Assembly (NCBI GenBank): GCA_004211905.1
Contig: SHBP01000002.1
Coordinates: forward strand, 124,001-188,000
Origin: SAR92 clade bacterium
Lineage (GTDB): Bacteria; Pseudomonadota; Gammaproteobacteria; Pseudomonadales; Porticoccaceae
Length of the DNA: 64,000 nt
Direction: 5' to 3'
Shown piece after piece: positions 1 through 9,447 of the stretch (the stretch's first letter is position 1; every line of letters begins with the position of its first letter). The notes under the pieces were generated by a model that did not search any database, was not told where the DNA came from, and saw only the letters and a list, made by a program, of their open reading frames with translations. Made by a program: the position numbers and the translations under genes.

Positions 1-655
1 TCCGATAAACGCAGGTATCAGTGATGTCTTCAGGAGTATTACTGGGGCAGCAACGATAGTTGGTCGATACGCGGTAGGGCCCATGAACGGGCATAACCCT
101 ATGCCAAAGATGCCCATGCACTAAGATTAGCGTACCTTTTTTTGGTCTGAGTACAACTTGGTCAGGCAAGTCTTCATTGATATCACCCACACTAATCACA
201 CCGCCTTTGTGGGTTCTGGGCACAACCAAGGTCTCACCACCGACATCCTGACCAATATCCATTGTGTACGCCAAGCGGTTTAAATTAAATTGTGACTTAT
301 CTTCTGGGGGGCAATCTTGATGCCATGCCTGCCCTTGAGAGCCTTGTTTGCTATACATCACCATGCTGTAAAGCGATGACCAGCCACTGCCCAAAATAGC
401 GGATGTTAAATCTTTAAGTCGTGGGTCTTGTTCCGCTATATCAAATACATTGAGGCCGTCTAATTGGGGGAACCAAGGTATAACATCGGTATTAGACTTT
501 TCTAAAAATTCAGCGTTGTGACGGTAATCTGGGTTATCACCAAACTGATTCAGAATAAGAGCATGGTATTGGTCCATCAGAGCCTGATCGAAGAAGTTAT
601 CAATTGACAGATAGCCTTGCTGCCAAAATTCTTTTGCGAGAGATTCGTTAGTCAA
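1..655 (-). CDS. Phytanoyl-CoA dioxygenase (PhyH) family protein, 3' end cut by window edge
   Basis: An open frame of 218 codons runs off the left edge. PhyH enzymes are Fe(II)/2-oxoglutarate-dependent oxygenases. The visible protein has the iron-binding HxD motif in WHQD (about residues 112-114), a GGETLVVP strand, and a distal His region WHRVMP (about 184-189), followed by a YRVSTNYR stretch where the 2-oxoglutarate-binding Arg is expected. The start is taken as TTG at 655. An in-frame stop lies only five codons upstream and no ATG precedes it; the first internal Met is residue 27. No clear Shine-Dalgarno is seen. The substrate cannot be told from sequence. It is separated by about 90 bp from the next leftward gene. 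Confidence 0.75.
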   Translation of the reverse strand, partial: MTNESLAKEFWQQGYLSIDNFFDQALMDQYHALILNQFGDNPDYRHNAEFLEKSNTDVIPWFPQLDGLNVFDIAEQDPRLKDLTSAILGSGWSSLYSMVMYSKQGSQGQAWHQDCPPEDKSQFNLNRLAYTMDIGQDVGGETLVVPRTHKGGVISVGDINEDLPDQVVLRPKKGTLILVHGHLWHRVMPVHGPYRVSTNYRCCPSNTPEDITDTCVYR

Positions 656-743
656 AATTTTAAGTACTCAGATTTTACTTGGGTGACCTGACTATACTGG
701 ATTGATCGCAAAATTTCTTACCACTGAAGCTGATATTTGTAGT

Positions 744-2279
744 TTAGCCTCTGAATGACACAACAGAAATAACATTATTTTCATCATCGTGGTTCAAAAT
801 CAGTTCATCTCGACCATCACTATCAACGTCATGAACCAGAAAGCCCGTTCTGCTCTCAGGAAGAGAAAGTGAAAGTTTGATTGCTCTCTTAGCAAACATA
901 GCCTCGCCTGCTTCCCCTGGGTACACAAGTAGGGTTCCATCACCTTTTTGAACTAACAGGTCTTTTCGGCCATCTCCAGTAATGTCCGCACCAAGCACCG
1001 CGGGGACAAAGAGATCACCGCTACCAAAATCAAACCGTGCTGAGATTGTTTTTGTAACGCTGGGTTTAGTGGGAAATTTGCTGTCTTTCATTTTGTAGAT
1101 TGAGACATCGACTGACACAGAACGGGTAATCAGAGCCTTAATAACAGTGCCTATACTGATGTCCACAGAGGTAATCACAAACTCTTGGTTGCCATCCCCT
1201 GACATATCCTGTCGTTCATTATCGAACTGAAAGCCATTTGTGCGGATCACCGATGAGGGATTTTCTGAAAACTTCAGTAGGTTTTGTCCACTGACCATGC
1301 CAAGATAAACCTCATACTCAGATTCCCAGCCAAAGATACCCTCGGACTTAATGCGCTTAACAATAAGATCGCTCACCCCATCATTATTGATGTCTACAAT
1401 TTCATCCAAAAGCCTATTTTCACCCTCATTATTTTCAGCTTCTTCACCAATACTAATCTGCGCATATCCGCTTAACATATCCTTAAGATTGACGTCTAAA
1501 TTAACAGGTACTCTAGAGAATTCCCCCAATGAGTTCTGCCGATGCACTTCAAAATAACCGTCTTGCCAAAAAGCAACATCATTAAGGCCATCATTATTCT
1601 CATCAACAAGCAAGGCTTCCTCGGCCCGGTAAGCAACATAGCGAGCTGTGTCTCGATAGCTCATACTCGGCCGTGGCCCCAACAGCTGGGGCGCTTGAAA
1701 ACCGTTATTGGTTTGCAGTGCTACTTCCCAACCATCAAAATTAGGCATTAAAAAATCGTCAAATCCATCACCATTAATATCAGTAAACATCTCCATGACG
1801 GGGGAAGAGCCCCAGCTACGACCAGAGAACATCGGTGAAGTAGTAAGAAACGGTCTAAACAATGAAGTGTTTTCGTCGAGATAGAGTAGTTTAGATTCCT
1901 GCAACCCAACTAGTTGGATACCCTTGGGGGTTGTTATCGTGTCTACTAAATCCATCGAATCTTCAAGAGCCTTCGTCAAAATAAGATTCCACTCTGAGCC
2001 TCTGCGCTGAAATACCTTGATATGACGAACAGGTTCATTGTTGAGCTCCTGCATCTGTTTTTCCAGTTGATTGATCACGGGTGTTTCTATGATTAATAAC
2101 TTGGCTTCAGCGGATGATCCGTTGGAGAAAGGGATGATATCTACATTATGTTTTGGGCTCACTGCGATAGTTTCAATATCGAACTCTAAAGCATTTAACT
2201 GGCAGGCAAAGATGAGGCTAAAAATACCAGAAAAATGAATAAGTCGTGCCATAAGGTTTTTAAAGCTGGGGTGTCTCAT
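744..2279 (-). CDS. Exported FG-GAP/VCBS-repeat protein
   Basis: This 511-residue protein starts with a basic segment and a hydrophobic stretch ending near residues 26-30 (CQLNA), which looks like a signal peptide. Six calcium-loop-type motifs of the form DxxxDGxxD/E occur at about residues 167-175, 226-234, 296-304, 358-366, 432-440 and 484-492. This is the pattern of FG-GAP/VCBS beta-propeller blades as in integrin-alpha-like bacterial proteins. A calcium-stabilised secreted or surface propeller is inferred. No enzymatic domain or sorting signal is visible, so the function is unknown. The start could also be the ATG at residue 10 (2252), which still leaves a signal peptide. Neither start has a strong ribosome binding site. 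Confidence 0.7.
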   Translation of the reverse strand: MRHPSFKNLMARLIHFSGIFSLIFACQLNALEFDIETIAVSPKHNVDIIPFSNGSSAEAKLLIIETPVINQLEKQMQELNNEPVRHIKVFQRRGSEWNLILTKALEDSMDLVDTITTPKGIQLVGLQESKLLYLDENTSLFRPFLTTSPMFSGRSWGSSPVMEMFTDINGDGFDDFLMPNFDGWEVALQTNNGFQAPQLLGPRPSMSYRDTARYVAYRAEEALLVDENNDGLNDVAFWQDGYFEVHRQNSLGEFSRVPVNLDVNLKDMLSGYAQISIGEEAENNEGENRLLDEIVDINNDGVSDLIVKRIKSEGIFGWESEYEVYLGMVSGQNLLKFSENPSSVIRTNGFQFDNERQDMSGDGNQEFVITSVDISIGTVIKALITRSVSVDVSIYKMKDSKFPTKPSVTKTISARFDFGSGDLFVPAVLGADITGDGRKDLLVQKGDGTLLVYPGEAGEAMFAKRAIKLSLSLPESRTGFLVHDVDSDGRDELILNHDDENNVISVVSFRG

Positions 2280-2495
2280 GATTTAAATTAGGCTCTATAT
2301 TTTGGGTTATTCGATAAGTGTTTATGCTTCCCTGAGACTGTAACACTAAGACCCTTAGAAATAGTATACAACCTCTACATTTTATAATTGTGACTCATTT
2401 AGTTTAAAAAGATGTTCCAAAAAACCGGCACTTTGAGTGTGAAGAGTAATGAAAAAAGCTGAAGGTATTTATATAGTTGAAGGCATTGAGAAATA

Positions 2496-2572
2496 TGGTG
2501 GCTACGGGTGGACTTGAACCACCGACCCCAGCATTATGAATGCTGTGCTCTAACCAGCTGAGCTACGTAGCC
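2496..2572 (-). tRNA. tRNA-Met (CAT anticodon, elongator type)
   Basis: Read on the minus strand, the gene folds into a full cloverleaf. The 7-bp acceptor stem is GGCTACG/CGTAGCC, the D arm is GCTCAGCTGGTTAGAGC, the anticodon stem is CAGCA/TGCTG with loop TTCATAA (anticodon CAT), and the T loop is TTCAAGT. The CCA end is encoded. The body closely matches the elongator tRNA-Met of enterobacteria. The 1-72 pair is a standard G-C, unlike the initiator tRNA, so this is an elongator rather than tRNA-fMet. A tRNA-Ile2 with a modified CAT anticodon is less likely given the overall match. Confidence 0.95.
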
Positions 2573-2617
2573 TTCGATTTTAAGTGAGCCAGAATGGCCG
2601 CTTAATCGGGAGGCGAG

Positions 2618-2646
2618 AAGTTACACTCGCAGTCGCTTATAGTCAA
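2618..2646 (-). promoter_or_regulatory. Probable sigma-70 promoter of tRNA-Met
   Basis: On the minus strand a -35 box TTGACT (2646-2641) and a -10-like TAACTT (2623-2618) are separated by exactly 17 bp. Transcription would begin near 2611, giving a leader of about 40 nt before the tRNA 5' end at 2572. The run CTCGCC after the -10 may be a GC-rich discriminator typical of stable-RNA promoters. This is motif reading only. Confidence 0.45.
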
Positions 2647-2834
2647 GTCTCAAAGCACCTTTTTTAGTATAATTTATTGCTCTAAATAAGGTACTGCAAT
2701 AGGATAGACCCTCGGTTTTGCTGGACTATCCCAACTGGGGGTAAGTAGAGGATCTTTTTTGAGTCTTAATCGAAAAATAAATAATAATAAAGATACACAT
2801 GATCACCTAAATTTGAAGATGGGGAGTAAATATT

Positions 2835-4460
2835 TTGCAAGGATCAGAGCCAAGTCAAGACCAAGCTGCGGTCTCTATTACTACACAACAATCGGGGTTC
2901 TACGAAGGTTTTAATCGGGTGGTTGCAGTCGTGCCAAAACTACTCATCGGCGCCCTTATTGTGTGGGTGGGTTTATCTCCCTCGGCTGCAGGAGAAGTTC
3001 TTTTAGAAGTACAAAATTGGTCTACGCAAAATTTTGGTGGCTGGTATGTCTACGTCACAGCGTTTTACACCATTGTTTGTTTAGTGCTTGGGCTGTGGCC
3101 TCGCACTGCACACGTAAAACTGGGTAAAGCTGACGAGACCCCTGAATTCAACATGTTTACATGGCTGTCGATGATGTTCGGTGCGGGGATTGGTATTGGT
3201 ATGCTAACTTATTCTACCGCTGAGCCTATTTTTCATTTCGCCAACAACCCAGATACCATTAAAGGCCTCACCGATGGGTTAGATGAGAACAATGTTCGCA
3301 ATGCCTACAAGTGGGCCATGCTGCACTACGGATTTACTCCTTGGGCTTGCTACGGCGTGGTTGGTATATCTCTTGGTTATTTGTCCTACAACCGCGGGTT
3401 GCCACTGACTATTCGCAGCGCTCTTCAGCCACTATTTGGCCGAGCTATGTCTGGTAATGCAGGGCATTTGGTCGACATCGTGGCAATATTGGCAACCATA
3501 GTAGGGCTGAGCGTCACCATTGGCTATGGAGTGTCTCAATTTGCTTCAGGACTATTTAATATCAGTGGTGCCGACTGGCTTGTCGGGGAGGGTGGTAAGC
3601 CAACTCTACTAGCCCAACTAGTTGGTTTAACACTCATTGTCAGTGCCTCTTGTCTGTCTGCCATGTCTGGATTACAGCGGGGGATAAAGTGGCTGTCCAA
3701 TATTAACATGAGCTTGTCAGTGTTTTTAATCGCATTCTTTGTGTTGTTTGGCGCTACCTTTTTTGCTCTTCAAACCTTTGTCTACACCATTTGGGATTAT
3801 TTGATTGCGCTACCAGCTATGTCTACAACTGTATGGATAGATAATGGCGCCGAGCCCTCAGGTGCATTGCAGAGTTGGCAAGGCGCATGGACGATATTTT
3901 ACTGGGCATGGTGGATAGCATTCGCACCCTTTGTAGGACTATTTTTAGCCCGGGTATCCCGTGGAAGAACCATCAGAGAATATGTCATCGGAGCGATGAT
4001 TATTCCGTCCCTCATTTGTCTAGTTTGGTTCACCTTTATTGGTGCCACGGCTATCGATCTAGAATTGTCTGGTGTAGCCCAAGGATCTATAGTGAACGCA
4101 GATATTTCTGCGCAGCTGTTCAAAACCATCAACTTGATTCTTTCTCCAGAACTTGCAGTGGCACTATCAGTGGTTATTGTGGTTTTACTGTTGACCTTTT
4201 TGGTCACCTCAGCAGACTCAGGAATTTTGATCATCAACACCTTGGCCTCAGGTGGTAACCAAAGCCAGAAGCAAGCTAAGCATGTGGTTATTTGGGGTGT
4301 GTTGTTCTCGGTACTGATTGGTGTTTTGTTAGCGGCTGGGGGAATGGACGCATTGCGTTCAGTTATGATTATTGGCGCTCTACCGTTTTCTATTGTTATG
4401 GCGCTCATGGCAATTTCGCTGGTTAAGACGCTATTAAATGAGCATCAATCAAGCGACTAA
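2835..4460 (+). CDS. BCCT-family betaine/choline/carnitine-type transporter
   Basis: The 541-residue polytopic inner-membrane protein is of usual BCCT length with about 12 hydrophobic segments. It carries the glycine-rich TM3 stretch GAGIGIG followed by YSTAEP, which in Na+-coupled members such as BetP lies at the substrate and sodium sites. It also has the family signature WTIFYWAWW and the following ARVSRGRTIREY loop. The likely role is secondary uptake of a quaternary ammonium or related compatible solute (betaine, choline, carnitine or DMSP). Cytoplasmic tails are short, so the osmosensory extension of BetP is absent. The start is TTG at 2835, supported by GGGGAG eight bases upstream. A thiolase follows 80 bp downstream on the same strand. 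Confidence 0.9.
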   Translation: MQGSEPSQDQAAVSITTQQSGFYEGFNRVVAVVPKLLIGALIVWVGLSPSAAGEVLLEVQNWSTQNFGGWYVYVTAFYTIVCLVLGLWPRTAHVKLGKADETPEFNMFTWLSMMFGAGIGIGMLTYSTAEPIFHFANNPDTIKGLTDGLDENNVRNAYKWAMLHYGFTPWACYGVVGISLGYLSYNRGLPLTIRSALQPLFGRAMSGNAGHLVDIVAILATIVGLSVTIGYGVSQFASGLFNISGADWLVGEGGKPTLLAQLVGLTLIVSASCLSAMSGLQRGIKWLSNINMSLSVFLIAFFVLFGATFFALQTFVYTIWDYLIALPAMSTTVWIDNGAEPSGALQSWQGAWTIFYWAWWIAFAPFVGLFLARVSRGRTIREYVIGAMIIPSLICLVWFTFIGATAIDLELSGVAQGSIVNADISAQLFKTINLILSPELAVALSVVIVVLLLTFLVTSADSGILIINTLASGGNQSQKQAKHVVIWGVLFSVLIGVLLAAGGMDALRSVMIIGALPFSIVMALMAISLVKTLLNEHQSSD

Positions 4461-4490
4461 AGATCGATCAAACTTGAGTTACTTATATTA

Positions 4491-4507
4491 TGGCATATAT
4501 AATGCCA
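4491..4507. other. Hairpin/dyad between the BCCT and thiolase genes
   Basis: TGGCAT and ATGCCA form perfect 6-bp inverted arms around the 5-nt centre ATATA, 34 bp before the thiolase start. No T-run follows, so it is not an intrinsic terminator. It could be an mRNA hairpin or a small operator. Only the symmetry is seen. Confidence 0.35.
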
Positions 4508-4540
4508 ATTAAACCTGAAGATGACAACACGGAGTAAATA

Positions 4541-5722
4541 ATGAGAGAAGCAGTTATCGTATCAACAGCACGCACAGCGCTAACCAAAGCGGCTCGCGGT
4601 GCCTTTAATAACACCCATGGCATCAAGCTAGCAGCGCATTCTATAGAGCATGCAATAGCACGTGCAGGCATAGACCCTGCTGAAGTTGATGATGTAATTC
4701 TGGGTAATGCTGCCCAGTCAGGCACTACCGGCTTTAATATAGCTCGCAACGCAGCATTAGCTGCAGGGTGCCCTGTTACTACATCGGGCACGAGTGTTAA
4801 TCGCTTTTGTTCTTCAGGGTTACAAACCTTGGCCATGGGCGCTGGGCGCATTATTGCCGAGGGCGTAGACGTAATGGTCACCGGTGGTGTTGAAAGTATA
4901 TCTTTGCCCGGTACCAGTGATGTTAAGGAATCTGTTGAGCCTGAGCTGTATGGCAAGTATCCAGGGCTCTGGTATCCGATGATCAAGACCGCAGATATTG
5001 TTGCTGATCGTTATGGCATCTCACGTGAAGCACAGGATGAATATTCATTGATTAGTCAGCAGCGAACAGCCGCCGGTCAAGAGGCAGGTGCCTTTGATGA
5101 TGAAATCGTCCCCATGAATACCATCATGAAAGTTAAAAACAAAGAAACTGGCGAGATCACTGAGCACGCTGCAGTGGCTGACAAGGATGATTGTAATCGT
5201 CCTTCAACAACCATTGAGGGCTTAGCCAGTCTTAACCCAATTATGGGTGAAGATGCCTTTATTACTGCGGGTAATGCCTCTCAGCTGTCTGACGGCTCAT
5301 CTGCACAGGTATTAATGGAAAGGTCAGAAGCAGAGCGACGCGGTTTAGATATTCTTGGAACCTTTCGTGGTTTTGCTGTGGGTGGTTGTGAGCCCGATGA
5401 AATGGGTATTGGACCAGTCGTTGCTGTGCCTAAATTACTCAAGGCAACGGGTTTATCAATGGATGACATCGATCTATGGGAGCTTAACGAAGCGTTCGCC
5501 TGTCAGGTTATCTACAGTCGCGATATTCTCGGCATCCCAATGGATAAGCTCAATGTTAACGGTGGGTCTATCTCTATCGGTCATCCCTTTGGAATGACTG
5601 GCTCACGTATGGTTGGCCACCTTCTAATTGAAGGCCGTCGCCGCAAAGCTAAGTACGGTGTTGTTACCATGTGTATTGGTGGTGGCATGGGCGCAGCTGG
5701 GTTGTTTGAGATTAACTCTTAA
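4541..5722 (+). CDS. Thiolase family protein (acetyl-CoA C-acyltransferase)
   Basis: This 393-residue protein has the length and all landmarks of degradative or biosynthetic thiolases. The nucleophilic Cys90 sits in NRFCSSGLQ, the GGSISIGHPFG motif with the catalytic His is near residue 348, and the second catalytic Cys is in CIGGGMG near 378. It joins or cleaves acyl-CoA with acetyl-CoA in the cytoplasm. ATG 4541 is preceded by GGAG. It sits behind a BCCT transporter, so the two may act in uptake and breakdown of an imported compound, but the order alone does not define the substrate. A bidirectional terminator follows at once. A second thiolase lies at 54855-56036. Confidence 0.9.
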   Translation: MREAVIVSTARTALTKAARGAFNNTHGIKLAAHSIEHAIARAGIDPAEVDDVILGNAAQSGTTGFNIARNAALAAGCPVTTSGTSVNRFCSSGLQTLAMGAGRIIAEGVDVMVTGGVESISLPGTSDVKESVEPELYGKYPGLWYPMIKTADIVADRYGISREAQDEYSLISQQRTAAGQEAGAFDDEIVPMNTIMKVKNKETGEITEHAAVADKDDCNRPSTTIEGLASLNPIMGEDAFITAGNASQLSDGSSAQVLMERSEAERRGLDILGTFRGFAVGGCEPDEMGIGPVVAVPKLLKATGLSMDDIDLWELNEAFACQVIYSRDILGIPMDKLNVNGGSISIGHPFGMTGSRMVGHLLIEGRRRKAKYGVVTMCIGGGMGAAGLFEINS

Positions 5723-5752
5723 TAGGATTGATCTAAAAGCAATTCACGTAAT

Positions 5753-5793
5753 AAAAAAAAGCCCGGCTACGCAATTCGCAGTCGGGCTTTTTT
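5753..5793. terminator. Bidirectional rho-independent terminator between thiolase and ilvC
   Basis: An 8-bp stem (GCCCGGCT / AGTCGGGC, one G-T pair) is flanked by eight A residues on the left and six T residues on the right. It can therefore end transcription of both the rightward thiolase gene and the leftward ilvC gene, which converge here. Confidence 0.85.
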
Positions 5794-5828
5794 GTATCCC
5801 TTGGCTGCATGATAGCGTCCAATAATCA

Positions 5829-7316
5829 TTACGCGTTAGCTGATTCTACAATACGTTTCATGTCAGTCATGTAGCCGCGCAGTTCGTGGCCAATAATCTC
5901 TACATCGTGGTCGCGAATGGCATCGTTGACTTCAATTAGACGAATGTTGTCTACGGCATTTGAGGGATCGTTTAAACCACCGCCTAGGTCTTCGAGGGTT
6001 AATGCATTAGCATGTGCTTGCAAAAGTGGCACAGCGGCGTGGGTAAATAGGTAGTTGCCGTATTCAGCAGTATCAGAGATCACCACATTCATTTCGTACA
6101 ATTTGTTACGAGCGATACAGTTGGCGATTAATGGTGTTTCGTGCAGTGACTCGTAGTAGGCAGACTCTTCAATGATGCCTGAGGCAACCATGGTGTCAAA
6201 GGCTAGCTCAACGCCAGCTTTGATCATGGCGACCAAATAAATGCCTTTGTCATAGTACTCTTGCTCGGTTATCTCAGTGTCACAATCTGCGGCTTGCTCA
6301 AAGGAAGTTTCTGCGGTCTGGGCGCGCCACTTTAAAAGATTGGCATCATCGTTGCCCCAATCAACCATCATAGTGCGAGAAAACTCACCTTCAATAATGT
6401 CGTCCATATGCTTTTGGAATAGTGGCGCCAAGAGACCTTTTAATTCTTCTGCCATATCGAATGCTTTAATTTTGGCAGGGTTGCTCAAACGGTCCATCAT
6501 ATTGGTAATGCCGCCGTGCTTGAGCCCTTCGGTGACTGTTTCCCAGCCGTATTGGATTAACTTGCGGGCATAGGCTGCATCAACACCCAAATTAAGTAAT
6601 TGTTGGTGGCCCAAGATAGCGCCAGTTTGCAACATGCCACACAGAATAGTTTGCTCGCCCATTAAGTCAGACTTAACTTCGGCGATAAAAGAGGATTCGA
6701 GGACGCCGGCTCGGTCACCGCCGGTGGCTGAGGCGTAGGCCTTCGCAATGGTGTGGCCGTTACCCTGGGGGTCATTTTCAGGATGCACAGCAATGAGTGT
6801 AGGCACGCCGAAGCCACGCTTGTACTCTTCACGTACTTCAGTGCCAGGGCACTTGGGGGCAACCATAATCACGGTGAGGTCATCGCGAATCTGCATGCCT
6901 TCTTCAACAATATTAAAGCCATGGGAGTAAGCAAGGGTCGCACCCTCCTTCATTAGGGGCATGACCGCAGTCACTGCGGCAGTATGTTGCTTGTCAGGGG
7001 TTAAATTGAGCACTAAGTCAGCAGCAGGAACAAGCTCTTCTGCTGTGCCGACGGTAAATCCGTTTTCAGATGCCCACTGAAAGGACTGACGTTTTTCAGC
7101 AATGGCTTGCTCGCGCAGGGCGTAAGAAATGTTTAAGCCAGAGTCGCGCATATTGAGACCTTGGTTAAGCCCTTGGGCACCACAACCAATAATGACAATA
7201 TTCCAGCCCTTAATGTATTCGCAACCCTCGGTAAATTCGCTGCGGTCCATGAATCGACACTTTCCTAGTTGACTCAGCTTATTGCTGAGGCTGAGAGTAT
7301 TAAAATAATTTGCCAT
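5829..7316 (-). CDS. ilvC: Ketol-acid reductoisomerase (class II, long form)
   Basis: IlvC converts acetolactate or acetohydroxybutyrate, with Mg2+ and NADPH, to the dihydroxy-acid precursors of valine, leucine and isoleucine. The 495-residue length and the N-terminal ANYFNTLSL segment match the class II enzymes of enterobacteria (about 491 residues) rather than the 330-residue class I form. The Rossmann loop GCGAQG is at residues 44-49, and two repeated knotted C-terminal domains carry the metal-binding acidic residues ([19 protein letters not shown]). ilvY is divergent with a shared 169-bp control region. It ends at a bidirectional terminator. Confidence 0.97.
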   Translation of the reverse strand: MANYFNTLSLSNKLSQLGKCRFMDRSEFTEGCEYIKGWNIVIIGCGAQGLNQGLNMRDSGLNISYALREQAIAEKRQSFQWASENGFTVGTAEELVPAADLVLNLTPDKQHTAAVTAVMPLMKEGATLAYSHGFNIVEEGMQIRDDLTVIMVAPKCPGTEVREEYKRGFGVPTLIAVHPENDPQGNGHTIAKAYASATGGDRAGVLESSFIAEVKSDLMGEQTILCGMLQTGAILGHQQLLNLGVDAAYARKLIQYGWETVTEGLKHGGITNMMDRLSNPAKIKAFDMAEELKGLLAPLFQKHMDDIIEGEFSRTMMVDWGNDDANLLKWRAQTAETSFEQAADCDTEITEQEYYDKGIYLVAMIKAGVELAFDTMVASGIIEESAYYESLHETPLIANCIARNKLYEMNVVISDTAEYGNYLFTHAAVPLLQAHANALTLEDLGGGLNDPSNAVDNIRLIEVNDAIRDHDVEIIGHELRGYMTDMKRIVESANA

Positions 7317-7383
7317 TGTTGTTCTCCAATTACCGCTGTGCGGGTAGCTTTAAATTCGATGCCAACTGTTTTATGTCGGTTCG

Positions 7384-7456
7384 GACGCGCAGTGTATCTA
7401 AATAAAGTTATTGCTGAAAACGATATGTATTCAATATAACGTTGCATATTTTGCAA
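7384..7456. promoter_or_regulatory. ilvC promoter with IlvY-type operators
   Basis: In the ilvC-ilvY divergent region, TTGCATATTTTGCAA at 7442-7456 is an inverted repeat of LysR type (TTGCA-N5-TGCAA, containing T-N11-A). A second weaker dyad, ATAT-N7-ATAT, lies at about 7423-7437. On the minus strand a TACACT -10 box is at 7396-7391 with no good -35, as expected for an activator-dependent promoter. With a start near 7384, the strong site is centred around -65, the usual LysR recognition position, and the weaker one is near -45. Regulation of ilvC by IlvY with acetolactate is known in E. coli; use of these exact sites is inference. Confidence 0.55.
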
Positions 7457-7485
7457 TAATGATGAGTATTCAGTATCATTTGGGC

Positions 7486-8373
7486 ATGGATATCCGATCA
7501 TTGACTCTTTTTCAGCACCTTGCCAACACCTTGCACTTTGGCAAGACCGCTGCTGCCTGCCATGTTAGCCCCTCAACGTTAAGCCGCGCGATTCAGCGGC
7601 TTGAGGAGCATTTAGGCAGCCAGCTATTGATACGTGACAATCGCTCTGTGATATTGACAGCTGAGGGGAAAAAGTTATTGGCCTACTCTGATCATCAAAT
7701 TGAGCAATATGAATCACTCAAGTTGTCGCTAAATGAGGCACAACAACAGTTGTCAGGATCCTTGAATATTTATTGTTCAGTGACGGCGTCTTACGCCTAT
7801 TTGCCACCGCTGCTTGAAAAGTTTAGACAGGCACACCCAAAGGTTGAGATTAACTTAGACACAGGTGATGCTGCGGATGGTATTGATCAAATTAGAGGCA
7901 AGCGCGTGGACTTAGCTATCGCCGCAAGACCAGATGATTTACCCACGAGCATTCATTTTCAAACCATTGCGTCAGTGCCCTTAGCCGTTGTGGTACCCAC
8001 CATGAATTGTGCAGTTAAAAAGGCCCTTCAGTCTGATTCAATTGACTGGAAAACTGTGCCTATCATTATGCCCGAGCATGGTGTTGCCAGAAAACGCTTT
8101 GAGCAGTGGTTTCGACAGAAACACGCTGGGCGACCAAATGTCTATGCGCAGGTGTCCGGGCAGGAGGCGTTGGTGAGTATGGTTGCCCTAGGCTTTGGTA
8201 TAGGTTTGTCGCCAATCGTAGTGGCCGATAATAGTCCGGTGAAAGATCTTGTAGACTTACTGCCCGATACTCAAATTCAACCCTTCGATTTAGGGCTTTG
8301 TTGTTTCAAGCGAAATTTAGGAGATCCCGTTGTGGCCGCATTTTTGTCCATGGCACCCAATGAGTCGCCTTAA
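7486..8373 (+). CDS. ilvY: LysR-family regulator of ilvC
   Basis: The protein has an N-terminal winged helix-turn-helix (HFGKTAAACHVSPSTLSRAIQRLE, about residues 17-40, quoted as landmarks HFGKTAAA and SPSTLSRAI) and a two-lobed effector-binding domain. It is divergent from ilvC, exactly as E. coli ilvY, which activates ilvC in response to acetolactate/acetohydroxybutyrate. The frame is open from 7411, but ATG 7486 starts the protein directly at the HTH (MDIRSLTLFQHL) and gives 295 residues against 297 in E. coli. An upstream start would place the operator inside the coding region. Confidence 0.9.
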   Translation: MDIRSLTLFQHLANTLHFGKTAAACHVSPSTLSRAIQRLEEHLGSQLLIRDNRSVILTAEGKKLLAYSDHQIEQYESLKLSLNEAQQQLSGSLNIYCSVTASYAYLPPLLEKFRQAHPKVEINLDTGDAADGIDQIRGKRVDLAIAARPDDLPTSIHFQTIASVPLAVVVPTMNCAVKKALQSDSIDWKTVPIIMPEHGVARKRFEQWFRQKHAGRPNVYAQVSGQEALVSMVALGFGIGLSPIVVADNSPVKDLVDLLPDTQIQPFDLGLCCFKRNLGDPVVAAFLSMAPNESP

Positions 8374-8499
8374 CAGCTTGCCACTTCATTAGTAAAGATA
8401 CCTTTGTCAGGCACAACACATAAGTCAGAATCTTCAGGTCGTTTAATGTGGTCACCTTACTCTAGGGCACTAGTTACTTGCTAATTTTTAAGATTTTAA

Positions 8500-9429
8500 T
8501 CACTCAAGATTTGCTTTTACTTTACCTTTGGCAGTCGCCGTGATGATGGATCCAATCACTACACAAATAGCACCTAGTATCGTGACTAGCATTAGAGGTT
8601 CTGCCGTGATTCCAGTAAAGGGGATTAATTGAACGGACGACAGAGTCACTAGCGGGGTTATTGCAATCACCGCGCTGACCCGTGATGCCTCTATATGCAT
8701 TAATGCTTCAGAGAAACAGCCGTAGGCAATAAGTGTGTTAAATCCGCAAAAGAGCAGAAGAGACCATTGAAGTGAGGTTAGGTCCGGTAGGGTTTCAAAA
8801 TTTGAAAAGGGTAAGAAAGCTAGAGCGCCAATCCAGTAAAATACCAGCATAGTTTCCTCCGCGTTGAAGTCCCGCAGCAGAAATTTTTGGATGATGGCAT
8901 AACCGACCCATGTGACGGCTGCCAATATCAAAAGTATTAACCCCTCTCCATAACTATTAAGGGAAACAAAAACGTCATCGAAGCGTGGGCTAAAAAACAG
9001 GATTAAACCACCAATAAAGACAGCAAAGCCACACCATTGGAACGGTGTGAATTGTTCTTTAAAGATCCAAACACCGGCAAGTAGCAAGAGTACTGGTGCA
9101 AGTTGCATCATCACTTGAGCGGCTTCGGGGGAAGATCTTTCAAGACCAAAAATATACAAAGCATAGTTAGCGGTGAGCAGCAAGCCTGCGCATAGCAGTT
9201 GCAATGATAATTTTATGGAACAAAATTTATTCTTATTGACGAGCTTTTTGCGAGCTAACAGGTAGGGAGTAATAAGAACAGCGGCGATAAAAAAACGGAA
9301 AAATGTAGTAGTCATTGGGTCAAGAGTACTCATTAAACCCTTAAGAGCGATTGGCAAAACGCCCCACATGAATGCGGTGGATGCAGCCAAAAGAAGACCA
9401 AACTTCCATCGGCCGGATAGGTTGCTCAT
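8500..9429 (-). CDS. EamA/DMT-family transporter
   Basis: This 309-residue integral membrane protein has about ten hydrophobic segments forming two EamA repeats. The first contains FMWGVLPIALKG near the N terminus and a conserved RFFIAAVLITP segment. The second repeat starts near residue 160 with ILAAVTWVGYAI. DMT-family members export amino acids, purines or other metabolites; substrate cannot be assigned here. It lies 18 bp downstream of ychF on the same strand and may be read through from that operon. The 126 bp beyond its 3' end towards ilvY show nothing recognisable. Confidence 0.85.
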   Translation of the reverse strand: MSNLSGRWKFGLLLAASTAFMWGVLPIALKGLMSTLDPMTTTFFRFFIAAVLITPYLLARKKLVNKNKFCSIKLSLQLLCAGLLLTANYALYIFGLERSSPEAAQVMMQLAPVLLLLAGVWIFKEQFTPFQWCGFAVFIGGLILFFSPRFDDVFVSLNSYGEGLILLILAAVTWVGYAIIQKFLLRDFNAEETMLVFYWIGALAFLPFSNFETLPDLTSLQWSLLLFCGFNTLIAYGCFSEALMHIEASRVSAVIAITPLVTLSSVQLIPFTGITAEPLMLVTILGAICVVIGSIITATAKGKVKANLE

Positions 9430-9447
9430 TGGGATGTCATCAGGAGA

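Noticed and set aside
3899-4408. 169-codon open frame antisense to the BCCT gene
   Set aside because: It mirrors the coding bias of the transporter frame and has no signal, domain or ribosome binding site of its own.
4483-4986. 167-codon frame antisense to the first thiolase
   Set aside because: Low-complexity Pro/Ser/Ala product that follows from the thiolase codon pattern; the plus frame carries all catalytic motifs.
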